Shown here piece by piece: positions 14,978 through 22,940 of a stretch of 32,281 nt of DNA (positions are counted from its first letter, which is position 1; each line of letters opens with the position of its first letter). Source of the DNA: Asaia bogorensis (GTDB lineage: Bacteria; Pseudomonadota; Alphaproteobacteria; Reyranellales; Reyranellaceae); assembly GCA_945905835.1 (NCBI GenBank), contig CAMDQJ010000046.1, forward strand, positions 1 to 32,281, in the 5' to 3' direction. The notes below the pieces were generated by a model. The model was not told the DNA's origin. It saw only the letters and a program-made list of their open reading frames with translations, and searched no databases. The translations under genes were made by a program, and so were the position numbers.

Positions 14978-16048
14978 CTAAGGTTTGAGAAAGCCCACCG
15001 TCCGGTAAACCTCGTCGAGGATCGGAGCGGCAATCGCCCGTGCCCGCTGGGCGCCGTCGCGCAGGATGGCATCGACATGGCCCGGATCCTTCATCAGCCG
15101 CTGCATCTCCGCGCCGATCGGCCCGAGCTTGGCCACCGCCAGCTCGGTCAGCGCCGTCTTGAACTCCGAGAACTGCTTGCCGACGAACTCCGCCACGACG
15201 GCGTCCTTCTCCTCGTCGGCCAACGCGGCATAGATGCCCAAAAGATTATCGGCATCGGGCCGCTTCTCGGCATCGGCCAGGGTGTCGGGCATGGGATGCG
15301 GATCGGTCTTGGCGCGGCGAACCTTCTGGGCGATGGCGTCGGCATCGTCGGTGAGGTTGATGCGCGAGTAGTCCGAGGCATCCGACTTGCTCATCTTCTT
15401 CGTGCCGTCGCGCAGGCTCATGACGCGCGTCGCCGCACCGAAGATCAACGGCTCGGTGATCGGGAAGAAATCGGGCACGTTGAAGTCGTTGTTGAACTTG
15501 ATGGCGATGTCGCGTGTGAGTTCAAGGTGCTGCTTCTGGTCCTCGCCGACCGGCACGTGCGTCGCCTTGTAGATCAGGATGTCGGCGGCCATCAGCACGG
15601 GATAGGCGTAGAGGCCGAGCGAGGCGTTCTCGCGGTCCTTGCCGGCCTTCTCCTTGAACTGCGTCATGCGGTTCATCCAGCCGACCCGGGCCGCGCAGTT
15701 GAACACCCAGGCGAGCTGCGCGTGTTCGGGCACCGAGGCCTGGTTGAACAGGATGTTCTTCTTGCCGTCGACGCCGGCCGCCAGGAAGGCCGAGGCGATC
15801 TCGCGCGTCTGGCTCGCCAGAAGCTTGGGGTCCTGCGGCTGGGTGATGGCGTGCAGGTCGACGACGCAATAGAGGCATTCGTAGTCGACCTGCAGGCGTG
15901 CGAAATTGCGGATGGCGCCGAGATAGTTGCCGAGGTGGAGGTTGCCGGTCGGCTGGACGCCGGAAAGGATGCGGCCCTTGAGGCCCTTGGCGGCGTATTG
16001 CGCGAGATGCGGATTGGGCGCGGCAGCGCCGGTGCTGGCGTCAGGCAT
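14978..16048 (-). CDS. trpS: Tryptophan-tRNA ligase
   Basis: TrpRS charges tRNA-Trp with tryptophan. The 356-residue protein has the class I signatures: the HIGH-like GNLHLGN at residues 35-41 and KMSKS at 218-222. [33 protein letters not shown] and [18 protein letters not shown] are further family blocks. A GGGAG ribosome site lies about ten bases before the ATG. Many alphaproteobacteria have murJ directly upstream of trpS. Here a gene on the opposite strand separates them, so trpS must have its own promoter in 16049-16196, where I see no clear match. Confidence 0.96.
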   Translation of the reverse strand: MPDASTGAAAPNPHLAQYAAKGLKGRILSGVQPTGNLHLGNYLGAIRNFARLQVDYECLYCVVDLHAITQPQDPKLLASQTREIASAFLAAGVDGKKNILFNQASVPEHAQLAWVFNCAARVGWMNRMTQFKEKAGKDRENASLGLYAYPVLMAADILIYKATHVPVGEDQKQHLELTRDIAIKFNNDFNVPDFFPITEPLIFGAATRVMSLRDGTKKMSKSDASDYSRINLTDDADAIAQKVRRAKTDPHPMPDTLADAEKRPDADNLLGIYAALADEEKDAVVAEFVGKQFSEFKTALTELAVAKLGPIGAEMQRLMKDPGHVDAILRDGAQRARAIAAPILDEVYRTVGFLKP

Positions 16049-16196
16049 GGGTGTGGACTCCCGAAATGGTGGAAGAGCACGGGGTTTGGACCTCCGCGCA
16101 CCCCGCCGGTGGAGGGCAAGGGCGGTGCGGTATCGCGCAGGTCGCGGGCGGAATCAAGGCGGGCTATACAGGCGCTGTCCTGGAGGTGTGTGTTTC

Positions 16197-17138
16197 ATGG
16201 CCGAGAATCCCCCGATCGAATACGAGTTTCCCGAGCTGCGGCGCTGGGAGAAGGGCGAAGCCCCCTACATCCACGTTCTGGCCAGCGGCAAGCCGGGTCC
16301 GACGGTGATGGTGGCAGCACTCACCCATGGCAACGAGGTCTCCGGCGCCATCGTGGTCGATGCGCTGCTCGCAGCGGGGCTGAAGCCGCGCAACGGCACG
16401 CTGATCTTCTCTTTCAACAACATCGAGGCCTATCACAGCTTCGACCCCAAGAATCCCTTCAAGTCGCGCATGGTCGAGGAGGACTTCAACCGCACCTGGG
16501 GCCGCCTCGATCAGCCGGCCGGCACGGTCGAGACCCGGCGGGCGCAGGTCGTGAAGCCCTTCGTCGAGCGCGCCGACTTCCTGCTCGACCTGCATTCGAT
16601 GCATGACGACGGCGTGCCGCTGATGCTGTGCGGGCCGCTCGAGCGGGGCGTGGAACTGGCCAAGAAAGTCGGCACACCGGTCGATGTCGTGCGCGACCGG
16701 GGCCATGCCGCCGGCATGCGCATGCGCGACTACGGCGCGTTCGGCGATGCCAAGGGCGACAAGACTGCCCTGCTGATCGAGACCGGCCAGCATTGGCGCG
16801 CCTCCTCGGTCATCGTCGCCAAGGACGTGACGGCGCGATTCCTCGCGGCGACCGGCATCGTCGAGGCCGCCGACCTGCCGGCCGGCTGGAAGCAGCCGGC
16901 GTCCGGCCCGCAGCGTGTCGTCCAGGTGAGCCATGCCATTGCCACCAAGACCGGCAACTTCAAGTCGGTGCGGCGCTTCGAGGGCCAGGAAGTGATCGCC
17001 AAGGCCGGCACCGTGCTCGGCCACGACGAGGGCGAGCCGGTGACGACGCCCTACGACAATTGCGTGCTGGTGATGCCCTCGATCAACCGGCCGCTGCGGC
17101 CCGGCGTCACGGTCGTTCGCCTCGGCCGCCTGCAGTAG
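16197..17138 (+). CDS. Succinylglutamate desuccinylase / aspartoacylase family hydrolase
   Basis: The 313-residue protein is a zinc-dependent M14-like deacylase. The metal ligands are visible as H44 and E47 in ALTHGNEVSGA and H133 in LLDLHSMHDDG. E195 in LLIETGQHW is placed as the catalytic glutamate. FSFNNIEAYHSFDP and EEDFNRTWGRL are also typical of AstE/AspA-like proteins. The C-terminal 80 residues form a beta-barrel-like domain. It probably removes an acyl group from an N-acyl amino acid or a related ester or amide. The substrate is unknown. ATG 16197 is supported by GGAGG at 16182-16186. It sits between trpS and murJ, on the opposite strand to both. Confidence 0.88.
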   Translation: MAENPPIEYEFPELRRWEKGEAPYIHVLASGKPGPTVMVAALTHGNEVSGAIVVDALLAAGLKPRNGTLIFSFNNIEAYHSFDPKNPFKSRMVEEDFNRTWGRLDQPAGTVETRRAQVVKPFVERADFLLDLHSMHDDGVPLMLCGPLERGVELAKKVGTPVDVVRDRGHAAGMRMRDYGAFGDAKGDKTALLIETGQHWRASSVIVAKDVTARFLAATGIVEAADLPAGWKQPASGPQRVVQVSHAIATKTGNFKSVRRFEGQEVIAKAGTVLGHDEGEPVTTPYDNCVLVMPSINRPLRPGVTVVRLGRLQ

Positions 17139-17141
17139 CGG

Positions 17142-18695
17142 CTACTCGGCTTCGTTCGCCTCGGTCGTGGTATCGGCGGGGCGGCGGAAGGCGGCCTTGA
17201 GCTCGTCGAGCCGCAGAATGCCCAGAAGCATGCCGAGGATGCCGTAGGCAGTGACGCCCGCGATGCAAAGCGCGATCACGGCGATGCCCGACGCGTCGTG
17301 CCGCGTGATCGCCCATAGCCCTATGCCCATGCCCGCCGAGGCCAGCACGATGCGGACCAGGCGCGCTCCCAATCGTGCGTCCGGTTGCCAATGCTGGCGG
17401 CGCAGCAGGATCGCCGCCAGCAGGCCAGCATTCAGCCAGCCCGACAGCGAACTCGCAAGCGCAATGCCGACGTGATGGAGTTGGGTGGCGAACAGGAACA
17501 CCACATTGAAGACGATATTGGCGGTGATCGCGGCGATCGCGACATAGAGTGGCGTCCTGGTGTCCTCGCGGGCGAAGAAGCCCGGCGCCAGCGCCTTGAC
17601 CAGCACAAAGGCTGGCAGACCGATCGAGAAGGCCGCGAGTGCACCGGCGGCGCGCAACGTTTCCTCCGGCCCGAAGCGGCCGCGCTCGAACAGCAGGCGG
17701 ATCACCGGCTCGGCCAGGATCCACAGCGCCACGGCGGCAGGCAGGGCGAACAACAGGCCGAATTCGACGGCGCGATTCTGGTTGGCCATCGCGGCGGCGG
17801 TGGCGCCTGCGCGCAACTGGCGTGCCAGCAGCGGCAGCAGCGCCGTGCCGACGGCGATGCCGGCGACGCTGAGCGGCAGCTGCACCAGGCGGTCGGCGTA
17901 ATAGAGGGCAGAAATGGCGCCGGCCGGCAGCATCGAGGCCCACACCACGTCAAGCATCAGGCTGATCTGCTGCACGCCGCCGCCGATCGCCGTTGGCGTA
18001 GCGAGTAGCACCAGCCGGCGCACGCGCGGTGTCCAGTGCGGTCGGATGAAGCCCACCAGCACCTTTTCCTTGGCGCAGGCGCGGACCAGCCACAGCCACT
18101 GCACCATGCCGGCGAGCGTCACGCCGACCGCCGCGGCGTAGCCGCCGTTCGGCAGGTAGGGCGTGAGGCCGAGCACGGCGGCCATCATGGTGAGGTTGAG
18201 CAGGATCGGCGTTGCCGCGACATGGGCAAAGCGCTCGATGCCGTTCAGCACGCCGCCGTAGAGCGAAACCAGCGAGATGAACAGCAGATAGGGAAAAGCC
18301 AGCCGGCCGAGATCGACCGCCAGCGCGAAGGTCGCCGCGTCGGTGATGCCCGGCGCCAGCAAGGTCATGACCCATGGCATGCCGAGGATCAGCAGCAGCA
18401 CGAACGGCACCAAAACCACCAGCAAGGCGGCTTGCGCCTGTCGCGCGAACAGCATTGCTGAGTCGCGGCCGCCCTCGTGCAGCTCGCGGGCGAACAGCGG
18501 CACGAAGGCTGCCGAGAAGGCGCCCTCGGCGAACAGCCGGCGGAAGAAGTTGGGAAGCTTGAAGGCGATGAAGAAGGCGTCGGCGATGGCGCCGCCACCC
18601 AGCACCGCCGACAGCACCATGTCGCGCAGGAAGCCGGCGACGCGGCTCAGGAGCGTGAAGCCGCCGACGGTGGCGATGGCGCGTCCGAGAGTCAT
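17142..18695 (-). CDS. murJ: Lipid II flippase MurJ
   Basis: MurJ flips the peptidoglycan precursor lipid II across the inner membrane. The 517-residue protein is of normal length with about 14 hydrophobic segments. The N-terminal motifs are GGFTLLSRVAGFLRDMVLSAVLGGG and AEGAFSAAFVPLF. PTAIGGGVQQISLMLDVVWAS and LYYADRLVQLPLSVAGIAVGTALLP mark the central part. LVKALAPGFFAREDTRTPL is the conserved TM8-like segment. The arginines needed in the cavity (in SRVAGFLRD and ADRL) are present. Its stop lies three bases from the convergent aspartoacylase-family stop. Confidence 0.96.
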   Translation of the reverse strand: MTLGRAIATVGGFTLLSRVAGFLRDMVLSAVLGGGAIADAFFIAFKLPNFFRRLFAEGAFSAAFVPLFARELHEGGRDSAMLFARQAQAALLVVLVPFVLLLILGMPWVMTLLAPGITDAATFALAVDLGRLAFPYLLFISLVSLYGGVLNGIERFAHVAATPILLNLTMMAAVLGLTPYLPNGGYAAAVGVTLAGMVQWLWLVRACAKEKVLVGFIRPHWTPRVRRLVLLATPTAIGGGVQQISLMLDVVWASMLPAGAISALYYADRLVQLPLSVAGIAVGTALLPLLARQLRAGATAAAMANQNRAVEFGLLFALPAAVALWILAEPVIRLLFERGRFGPEETLRAAGALAAFSIGLPAFVLVKALAPGFFAREDTRTPLYVAIAAITANIVFNVVFLFATQLHHVGIALASSLSGWLNAGLLAAILLRRQHWQPDARLGARLVRIVLASAGMGIGLWAITRHDASGIAVIALCIAGVTAYGILGMLLGILRLDELKAAFRRPADTTTEANEAE

Positions 18696-18783
18696 ATTTG
18701 CGGTTGCTTCAACAATTGGCGGCTGGGACGCACGATCATACTACAGCTAGGCGAAACAACGCATTTAACACGCGCCAAGAGCC

Positions 18784-18812
18784 TTAATTCTGTCATCGCC
18801 CTCTGGCATAGT
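18784..18812 (+). promoter_or_regulatory. Candidate promoter for a small RNA
   Basis: TTAATT (18784-18789) and CATAGT (18807-18812) are separated by 17 bases. They match the -35 and -10 consensus at three and four of six positions. A start near 18819 would place the structured segment and terminator directly downstream. The element lies in the 191-base gap upstream of murJ and is modest on its own. Confidence 0.35.
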
Positions 18813-18818
18813 CTGTCT

Positions 18819-18887
18819 CGTGGCGGCCGGCGATGTAATGGCCGGTTTAAACCGCCGCTGTAACCGGTCCCATTGGGGCCGGTTTTT
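18819..18887 (+). ncRNA. Candidate structured small RNA ending in an intrinsic terminator
   Basis: Between murJ (leaving to the left) and the 3' end of the monooxygenase gene, the plus strand has a structured segment of about 70 bases. GGCGG pairs with CCGCC (outer stem), and CCGGC pairs with GCCGG (inner stem, loop GATGTAATG, with TTTAAA bulged on the 3' side). A strong terminator follows. No open frame of useful length is present and no plus-strand gene lies upstream that would need this terminator. The transcript would just touch the end of the monooxygenase mRNA in antisense. No known RNA family was recognised. Confidence 0.4.
18862..18887 (+). terminator. Strong intrinsic terminator
   Basis: AACCGGTCCC (18862-18871), loop ATT and GGGGCCGGTT (18875-18884) form a ten-base stem with one G-T wobble, followed by a T-tract (18883-18887) and then CATTTT. 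The T-run is only on the plus strand, so it ends a rightward transcript, not the leftward monooxygenase operon. Confidence 0.8.
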
Positions 18888-20134
18888 CATTTTGCGGCAA
18901 GCTTGAGCAGCGTCTCGCGGTCCTGCGCCACCAGCTTCTTGTAGTCGGCCACGATCTTGTCGAGTTCGGCAGCCGGCAGCACGTCTTCCAGATTCGAAAA
19001 TCCCTGCGGCGCGCGCTGCTCGACGATGTCGAGCATGACGTCGATGCCCTTGCGGCGATTGCTCTCGACGATGCGCGCCATCGGCGGCAGGCGGCGCTGC
19101 TCGTAGCGCTGCAGCGCGGCTTCGGGATCGCCGCCGGCGATCAGCTCCTGGGTGATCGCTTCCCCGTCGATGATGGCCTGCGAGGCGCCGTTCGAGCCGA
19201 TAGGATACATCGGGTGCGCAGCGTCACCCAAAAGCGTGACGCGGCCGTGGCTCCAGCGCGGCAGCGGATCGCGGTCGACCATGGGAAACTCGAAGATCGC
19301 GTGCGCCGCCTCGATGACGCCCGGCACGTCGAGCCAGCCGAAGTTCCAGTCCTGGAATTTCGGCAGGAAGTCGGCGAGCTTGCCTAGCCGATTCCAGTCC
19401 CCGCGCGGCAGCATGGCGCCGTCGTCCATGTGCAGGTCGCAGATCCAGTTGATCACCGCCTCGCCGCGCTCGGCATGGCGGTGGCTTACCGGATAGCAGA
19501 CGAATTTCTGGTTGTGATGTCCCGCCTGCACCATGGTGGCACCGCCGAGGAACGGCTTGCCGACGGTGATGCCGCGCCACATCAGGATGCCCTGCCACTT
19601 GGGCGGACCTTCGTCGGGATAAAATTGCGCGCGCACCGCGGAGTGGATGCCGTCGGCACCGATCAGGATGTCAGCCTCGGTTCGCTCGACTTCCGTACCG
19701 TCTCGATCGACGAAGCGCGGGGTAACCTTGCTGGCCTTCTGCTCGAAGCCCGCGATGCGCCGGCCGAACTTGATGTTCTCTGCGCCCAGCATCGCCACGG
19801 CGGAGCGGTGCAGGATCATCTGCAGCTCGCCGCGATGGATCGAGAATTGCGGCCACGGCAGGCCGGCGTGTCGGCCGCGCGGATCGGCCCATATGGTCTG
19901 GCCGTGGCGGTTGGCGTAGCGCAGTTCGCGGGTCTCGATGCCCGTGGCGGCGAGTGCGGGCTCGAGGCCGAGCCCGGAGAGAATGCGCACCGCGCCAGCC
20001 TGGATGTTGATGCCGACGCCCAGGGGCCGCAGCTCGCTCACCGCCTCATAGACCGCGACGTCGAAGCCGGCGCGCTTGAGGCACATGGCGGCGGTGAGGC
20101 CGCCGATGCCGGCGCCGGCGATGACGATCTTCAT
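18887..20134 (-). CDS. FAD-dependent monooxygenase (group A aromatic hydroxylase type)
   Basis: The 415-residue protein has the three flavoprotein hydroxylase motifs: GAGIGGLTAA (7-16, FAD), the DG motif LIGADGIHSAVR (158-168) and the GD motif LLGDAAHPMYPIGSNG (301-316). It most resembles the PhzS/salicylate-hydroxylase-like group that hydroxylates small aromatic rings with NAD(P)H and oxygen. The substrate is not evident. The C-terminal 100 residues include NRRKGIDVMLDIVEQRAP. It ends a leftward run with DUF971 six bases upstream. In other alphaproteobacteria a UbiH-like hydroxylase often follows Trm112, but this sequence looks more like the PhzS-like group. Confidence 0.88.
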   Translation of the reverse strand: MKIVIAGAGIGGLTAAMCLKRAGFDVAVYEAVSELRPLGVGINIQAGAVRILSGLGLEPALAATGIETRELRYANRHGQTIWADPRGRHAGLPWPQFSIHRGELQMILHRSAVAMLGAENIKFGRRIAGFEQKASKVTPRFVDRDGTEVERTEADILIGADGIHSAVRAQFYPDEGPPKWQGILMWRGITVGKPFLGGATMVQAGHHNQKFVCYPVSHRHAERGEAVINWICDLHMDDGAMLPRGDWNRLGKLADFLPKFQDWNFGWLDVPGVIEAAHAIFEFPMVDRDPLPRWSHGRVTLLGDAAHPMYPIGSNGASQAIIDGEAITQELIAGGDPEAALQRYEQRRLPPMARIVESNRRKGIDVMLDIVEQRAPQGFSNLEDVLPAAELDKIVADYKKLVAQDRETLLKLAAK

Positions 20135-20140
20135 GTCGGC

Positions 20141-20557
20141 TCAGGGATCGCGGCTTAGCCCGCGAAACAGCAACGCAGCCTGATAGGCGGCCCAGCGCTC
20201 GGTGTAGGTGTCGCCGAGCTCGCGCAGGTACGACCAGCTGTAGATGCCGGTGTCGTGCCTGTCGTCGAAGGCGATGCGGATGGCGTAGTGGCCGACCGGC
20301 TCGACTTGGGCGATCTTCACGTGGCGGCGGCCGGAAATGATCTTGCGGCGGTTGAGGCCGTGGCCCAGCACGTCGGCCGACGGGCTCTCGACGCGCAGAT
20401 ACTCGGCGGGCAGCGAGTAGGAGCTGCCGTCGGCGAAATCGATTTCCAGCCGGCCCTCTTCCTTGAACAGGCGCAGCTCGGCCGGCCACGGCGCATCGGC
20501 CGATTCGTAGTGGCCGATGTCGGGCGCCGACTTGGGAAAGCTCTCGATGGCGGTCAT
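20141..20557 (-). CDS. DUF971 protein (gamma-butyrobetaine hydroxylase N-terminal-like domain)
   Basis: The 138-residue protein carries a DUF971/GBBH-like N-terminal domain: LRLFKEEGRLEIDFADG, SLPAEYLRVESPSADV and the C-terminal DDRHDTGIYSWSYLREL. This small beta-rich domain is found alone near iron-sulfur and Mrp genes and at the N-terminus of gamma-butyrobetaine hydroxylases. The stand-alone form is unassigned, with a suggested link to Fe-S or metal handling. It sits between Trm112 and the monooxygenase in the same leftward run with short gaps. Confidence 0.85.
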   Translation of the reverse strand: MTAIESFPKSAPDIGHYESADAPWPAELRLFKEEGRLEIDFADGSSYSLPAEYLRVESPSADVLGHGLNRRKIISGRRHVKIAQVEPVGHYAIRIAFDDRHDTGIYSWSYLRELGDTYTERWAAYQAALLFRGLSRDP

Positions 20558-20567
20558 GAGGGTGCAG

Positions 20568-20789
20568 TCACGGCATGTCCCGGATCTGGCGCGCTTCGCT
20601 CACCAGCATGATGGGGATGCCGTCGCGGATCGGATAGGCCAAACCGGCCTTGCGGCTGATGAGCTCGTTGGCCTGGGAATCGTACTCGAGCGGCCCGTGC
20701 GTGGCGGGACACACCAGGATCTCCAGCAGCTTGGGATCGACGCCGGCACGTCGCGGAGGGCTTGCGGTGGCATCCGACGGGGGGGTCAT
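20568..20789 (-). CDS. Trm112-family protein (YcaR-like)
   Basis: This protein of 73 residues matches the Trm112/UPF0434 family, with [18 protein letters not shown] and [26 protein letters not shown]. Eukaryotic and archaeal Trm112 activates methyltransferases. Bacterial homologues are thought to do something similar, but partners are mostly unknown. The second cysteine pair of zinc-binding forms is absent, as in most bacterial members. The N-terminal 15 residues are extra and Pro/Ala-rich. A later start is possible. Confidence 0.9.
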   Translation of the reverse strand: MTPPSDATASPPRRAGVDPKLLEILVCPATHGPLEYDSQANELISRKAGLAYPIRDGIPIMLVSEARQIRDMP

Positions 20790-20868
20790 CGTGCGCCTGA
20801 ACTCCTTGCTTTGATTGCCCGTCTTATATCACACGGGCGATCTCACCGCGAAGGGTACGCGCTGCGGC

Positions 20869-21582
20869 TCAATGCGCCTTCGGCGTGGTCGTCTCGGTCG
20901 GCTGGGCGAAGCCGCCCATCTCGAGAAAGGCGATCAACAGCTTGGCCCGCGCATCGCTGTCGGCGGCCTCGAGCAGGGCCTGCTTCTCGGCCGGGCCGAA
21001 CGGCAGGACCATGGAGAGCGAGGCTACCAGATTGTGGTCGGCGGCCTGTTTCACGGCATCCCAGTCGGTCGAGAGGTTGCGGGCCTTGAAGAAGGCGGCC
21101 AGCACCGACATCAGCCGCTCGCGGTCGAGGCTGACCAGCTCGTCGGCGACATCGAGGTCGCGGCGGTACGGACTGAACAGCGCCGAAACACGGCGATAGC
21201 CCCCCTGCGCCGGCTCCAATTCGCGCGAGATCTCGAAGCGGCAGACCCCGGCCAGCGCTAGCAGCAGGCGGCCATCCTCGGTCTCGCTGAAGCTGACGAT
21301 GCGGCCGGCGCAGCCGATGTGATGGACCTTCGGCGGCCCATCCTGGGTTGGCAGGCCGTCGCCGGCGTAGCCGCCGGGCTGCACCGGCTGGACCATGCCG
21401 ATCATGCGATGGCCGGCCATGGCGTCGAACACCATGGCGAGATAGCGCGGCTCAAAGACATTGAGCGGCAGTCGGCCACCGGGCAGCAGCAACACGCCGG
21501 ACAGCGGAAAGATCGGCAGCGTATCGGGAAGCTGCTCGAAGCTCGGCTCGAACGGGTTACGGGCAGGCGTGCGGTCGGACAT
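20869..21582 (-). CDS. LON peptidase substrate-binding domain protein
   Basis: The 237-residue protein is the N-terminal LON substrate-binding domain on its own: LPIFPLSGVLLLPGGRLPLNVFEPRY, IGMVQP, GCAGRIVSFSETEDGRLLLALAGVCRFEI. It has no AAA+ or protease part. Such proteins are widespread in alphaproteobacteria next to a thioredoxin-like co-chaperone and Trm112, exactly as seen here. Their function is unknown, though a role in recognising unfolded proteins is a reasonable guess. It lies 17 bases after the thioredoxin-TPR gene. Confidence 0.9.
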   Translation of the reverse strand: MSDRTPARNPFEPSFEQLPDTLPIFPLSGVLLLPGGRLPLNVFEPRYLAMVFDAMAGHRMIGMVQPVQPGGYAGDGLPTQDGPPKVHHIGCAGRIVSFSETEDGRLLLALAGVCRFEISRELEPAQGGYRRVSALFSPYRRDLDVADELVSLDRERLMSVLAAFFKARNLSTDWDAVKQAADHNLVASLSMVLPFGPAEKQALLEAADSDARAKLLIAFLEMGGFAQPTETTTPKAH

Positions 21583-21599
21583 CGGCCAACCGCCCTGAT

Positions 21600-22526
21600 T
21601 CAGGAAAACAGGATGGTCGACAGGCGCTTGCGGCCGTCGACGGCGAGCGGATCGGTGAAGCCCAGTGCCTCGAAGAATTTCAGGAGCTGCTGGCGCGCCG
21701 CCGCCTCATTCCAGTTGCGGTCGGCTTTGATCATGGCGAGCAGCTCATCGATCGCCTCCTGCTTCTGGCTGCCCGCCCACAGGGCGAGCGCGAGGTCGAG
21801 GCGGGCCTGGAAATCCTTGGGATTGGCGGCGGCCTTGGCCTTGAGGTCGTCGACCGGACCGGCCGCCTTGGCCTGCTCGGCAAGATCGATCGCGGCCTGG
21901 GCTGCGACCACGTCGGCGTGGGTCTTTTCCTTGGCCGGGATCTGGGCCAGCAACTCCTTGGCCTGCTCCATGTCGCCCAGTCCGACGTTGTAGCGTGCGA
22001 GGCCGGCGAGCGCGGTGACGTTGGTCGGCTCGACGCCCAGGATCTCGCTGTAGATCTTGGCCGCAAGATCCATGTCGTTCTGCGCCACCGCGGCCTTGGC
22101 ATGCTCGAGCAACTCGGCCAGCTCGTTGCCTTCGCCGGCGACACCGCCGCTCGCTGCAATCAGCTTGTCGACGAAGGCCTTCACTTGGCTCTCGGGTACT
22201 GCGCCCATGAAGCCGTCGACCGGTTTGCCGCCGAAGAAAGCGTAGACCGCCGGGATCGACTGGATGCGCAGCTGCTGGGCCAGCATCTGGTTCTTGTCGA
22301 TGTCGATCTTGACCAGCTTCACCTTGCCGTTGGCCGCCCGCACGACCTTCTCGATGATCGGCTGCAGCGTCTTACAGGGGCCGCACCACGGCGCCCAGAA
22401 ATCGACGATCACCGGCACCGTGCGCGAGGCTTCGAGCACGTCCTTGGCAAACTTGTTCTGGTCGCTGTCCTTGACGAGATCGGCGGGGGCGGCCTGAGGC
22501 GCGGCGCCCTTCAACATCGGTTCCAT
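21600..22526 (-). CDS. ybbN: Thioredoxin-TPR co-chaperone (YbbN/CnoX-like)
   Basis: The 308-residue protein has an N-terminal thioredoxin domain (about 20-125) with the WCGPC active site, C48 and C51, and then TPR-like helices to the end (ELAELLEHAKAAVAQNDMDLA, LAGLARYNVGLGDMEQAKELLAQ). CnoX-type proteins combine holdase and redox protection and hand clients to GroEL and DnaK. E. coli YbbN has SXXC, whereas this one keeps CXXC as in Caulobacter-type homologues. I chose ATG 22526 (AGAGGA before it) over an upstream in-frame ATG at 22580 whose 18 residues are not family-like. Confidence 0.92.
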   Translation of the reverse strand: MEPMLKGAAPQAAPADLVKDSDQNKFAKDVLEASRTVPVIVDFWAPWCGPCKTLQPIIEKVVRAANGKVKLVKIDIDKNQMLAQQLRIQSIPAVYAFFGGKPVDGFMGAVPESQVKAFVDKLIAASGGVAGEGNELAELLEHAKAAVAQNDMDLAAKIYSEILGVEPTNVTALAGLARYNVGLGDMEQAKELLAQIPAKEKTHADVVAAQAAIDLAEQAKAAGPVDDLKAKAAANPKDFQARLDLALALWAGSQKQEAIDELLAMIKADRNWNEAAARQQLLKFFEALGFTDPLAVDGRKRLSTILFS

Positions 22527-22599
22527 TGGTCCTCTGGCGGGAAATTTCGAGTCCCTGCCAATGTGGCCTTCGCCCCCCATGGACGCAAGGGGACCCGGG

Positions 22600-22932
22600 T
22601 CAGCCGCGGATTTGGTATTTCGTCAATTCGCTGCCGAGCCGGCCGACGAGGAACAGGCCGCACATGCGATAATCGCTGATCAGCGACCATAACGGCGCCT
22701 CGAAGGTCGCGGGCTTGTTCTTCTCGATGAAGAAATGTCCGAACCAGGCCGGGCCGTAGCCGAAGAACGGCACGGCCAGGAGCCACCACCAGTGTTGGGT
22801 CGCCAGTGCCCACACCAGGAACAGAGCCGAGGCGATGGTGCCGAGGTAATGCACGGCGCGCGTCGAGGGCTTGGCGTGTTCGCGCAGGTAGAAGGGCCAG
22901 AAGTCGGTGTAGGTCTGGAAGCGGTCGGCCAT
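22600..22932 (-). CDS. DUF962 / Mpo1-like membrane protein
   Basis: This protein of 110 residues has the DUF962 (Mpo1/YGL010w-like) pattern: the N-terminal [22 protein letters not shown], two to three hydrophobic segments, and [22 protein letters not shown]. The conserved His residues (EH, RAVHY, FGHFF) fit the iron-dependent fatty-acid alpha-dioxygenase proposed for yeast Mpo1, but bacterial activity is not established. It lies eight bases after the CoA-transferase stop in the same direction and 73 bases before ybbN, so it may belong to either transcript. Confidence 0.88.
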   Translation of the reverse strand: MADRFQTYTDFWPFYLREHAKPSTRAVHYLGTIASALFLVWALATQHWWWLLAVPFFGYGPAWFGHFFIEKNKPATFEAPLWSLISDYRMCGLFLVGRLGSELTKYQIRG

Positions 22933-22940
22933 GCCCCAGT

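Noticed and set aside
15077-16606. Long plus-strand frame opposite trpS
   Set aside because: It is antisense to a complete trpS and then runs out of frame through the aspartoacylase gene. It shows no recognisable motif.
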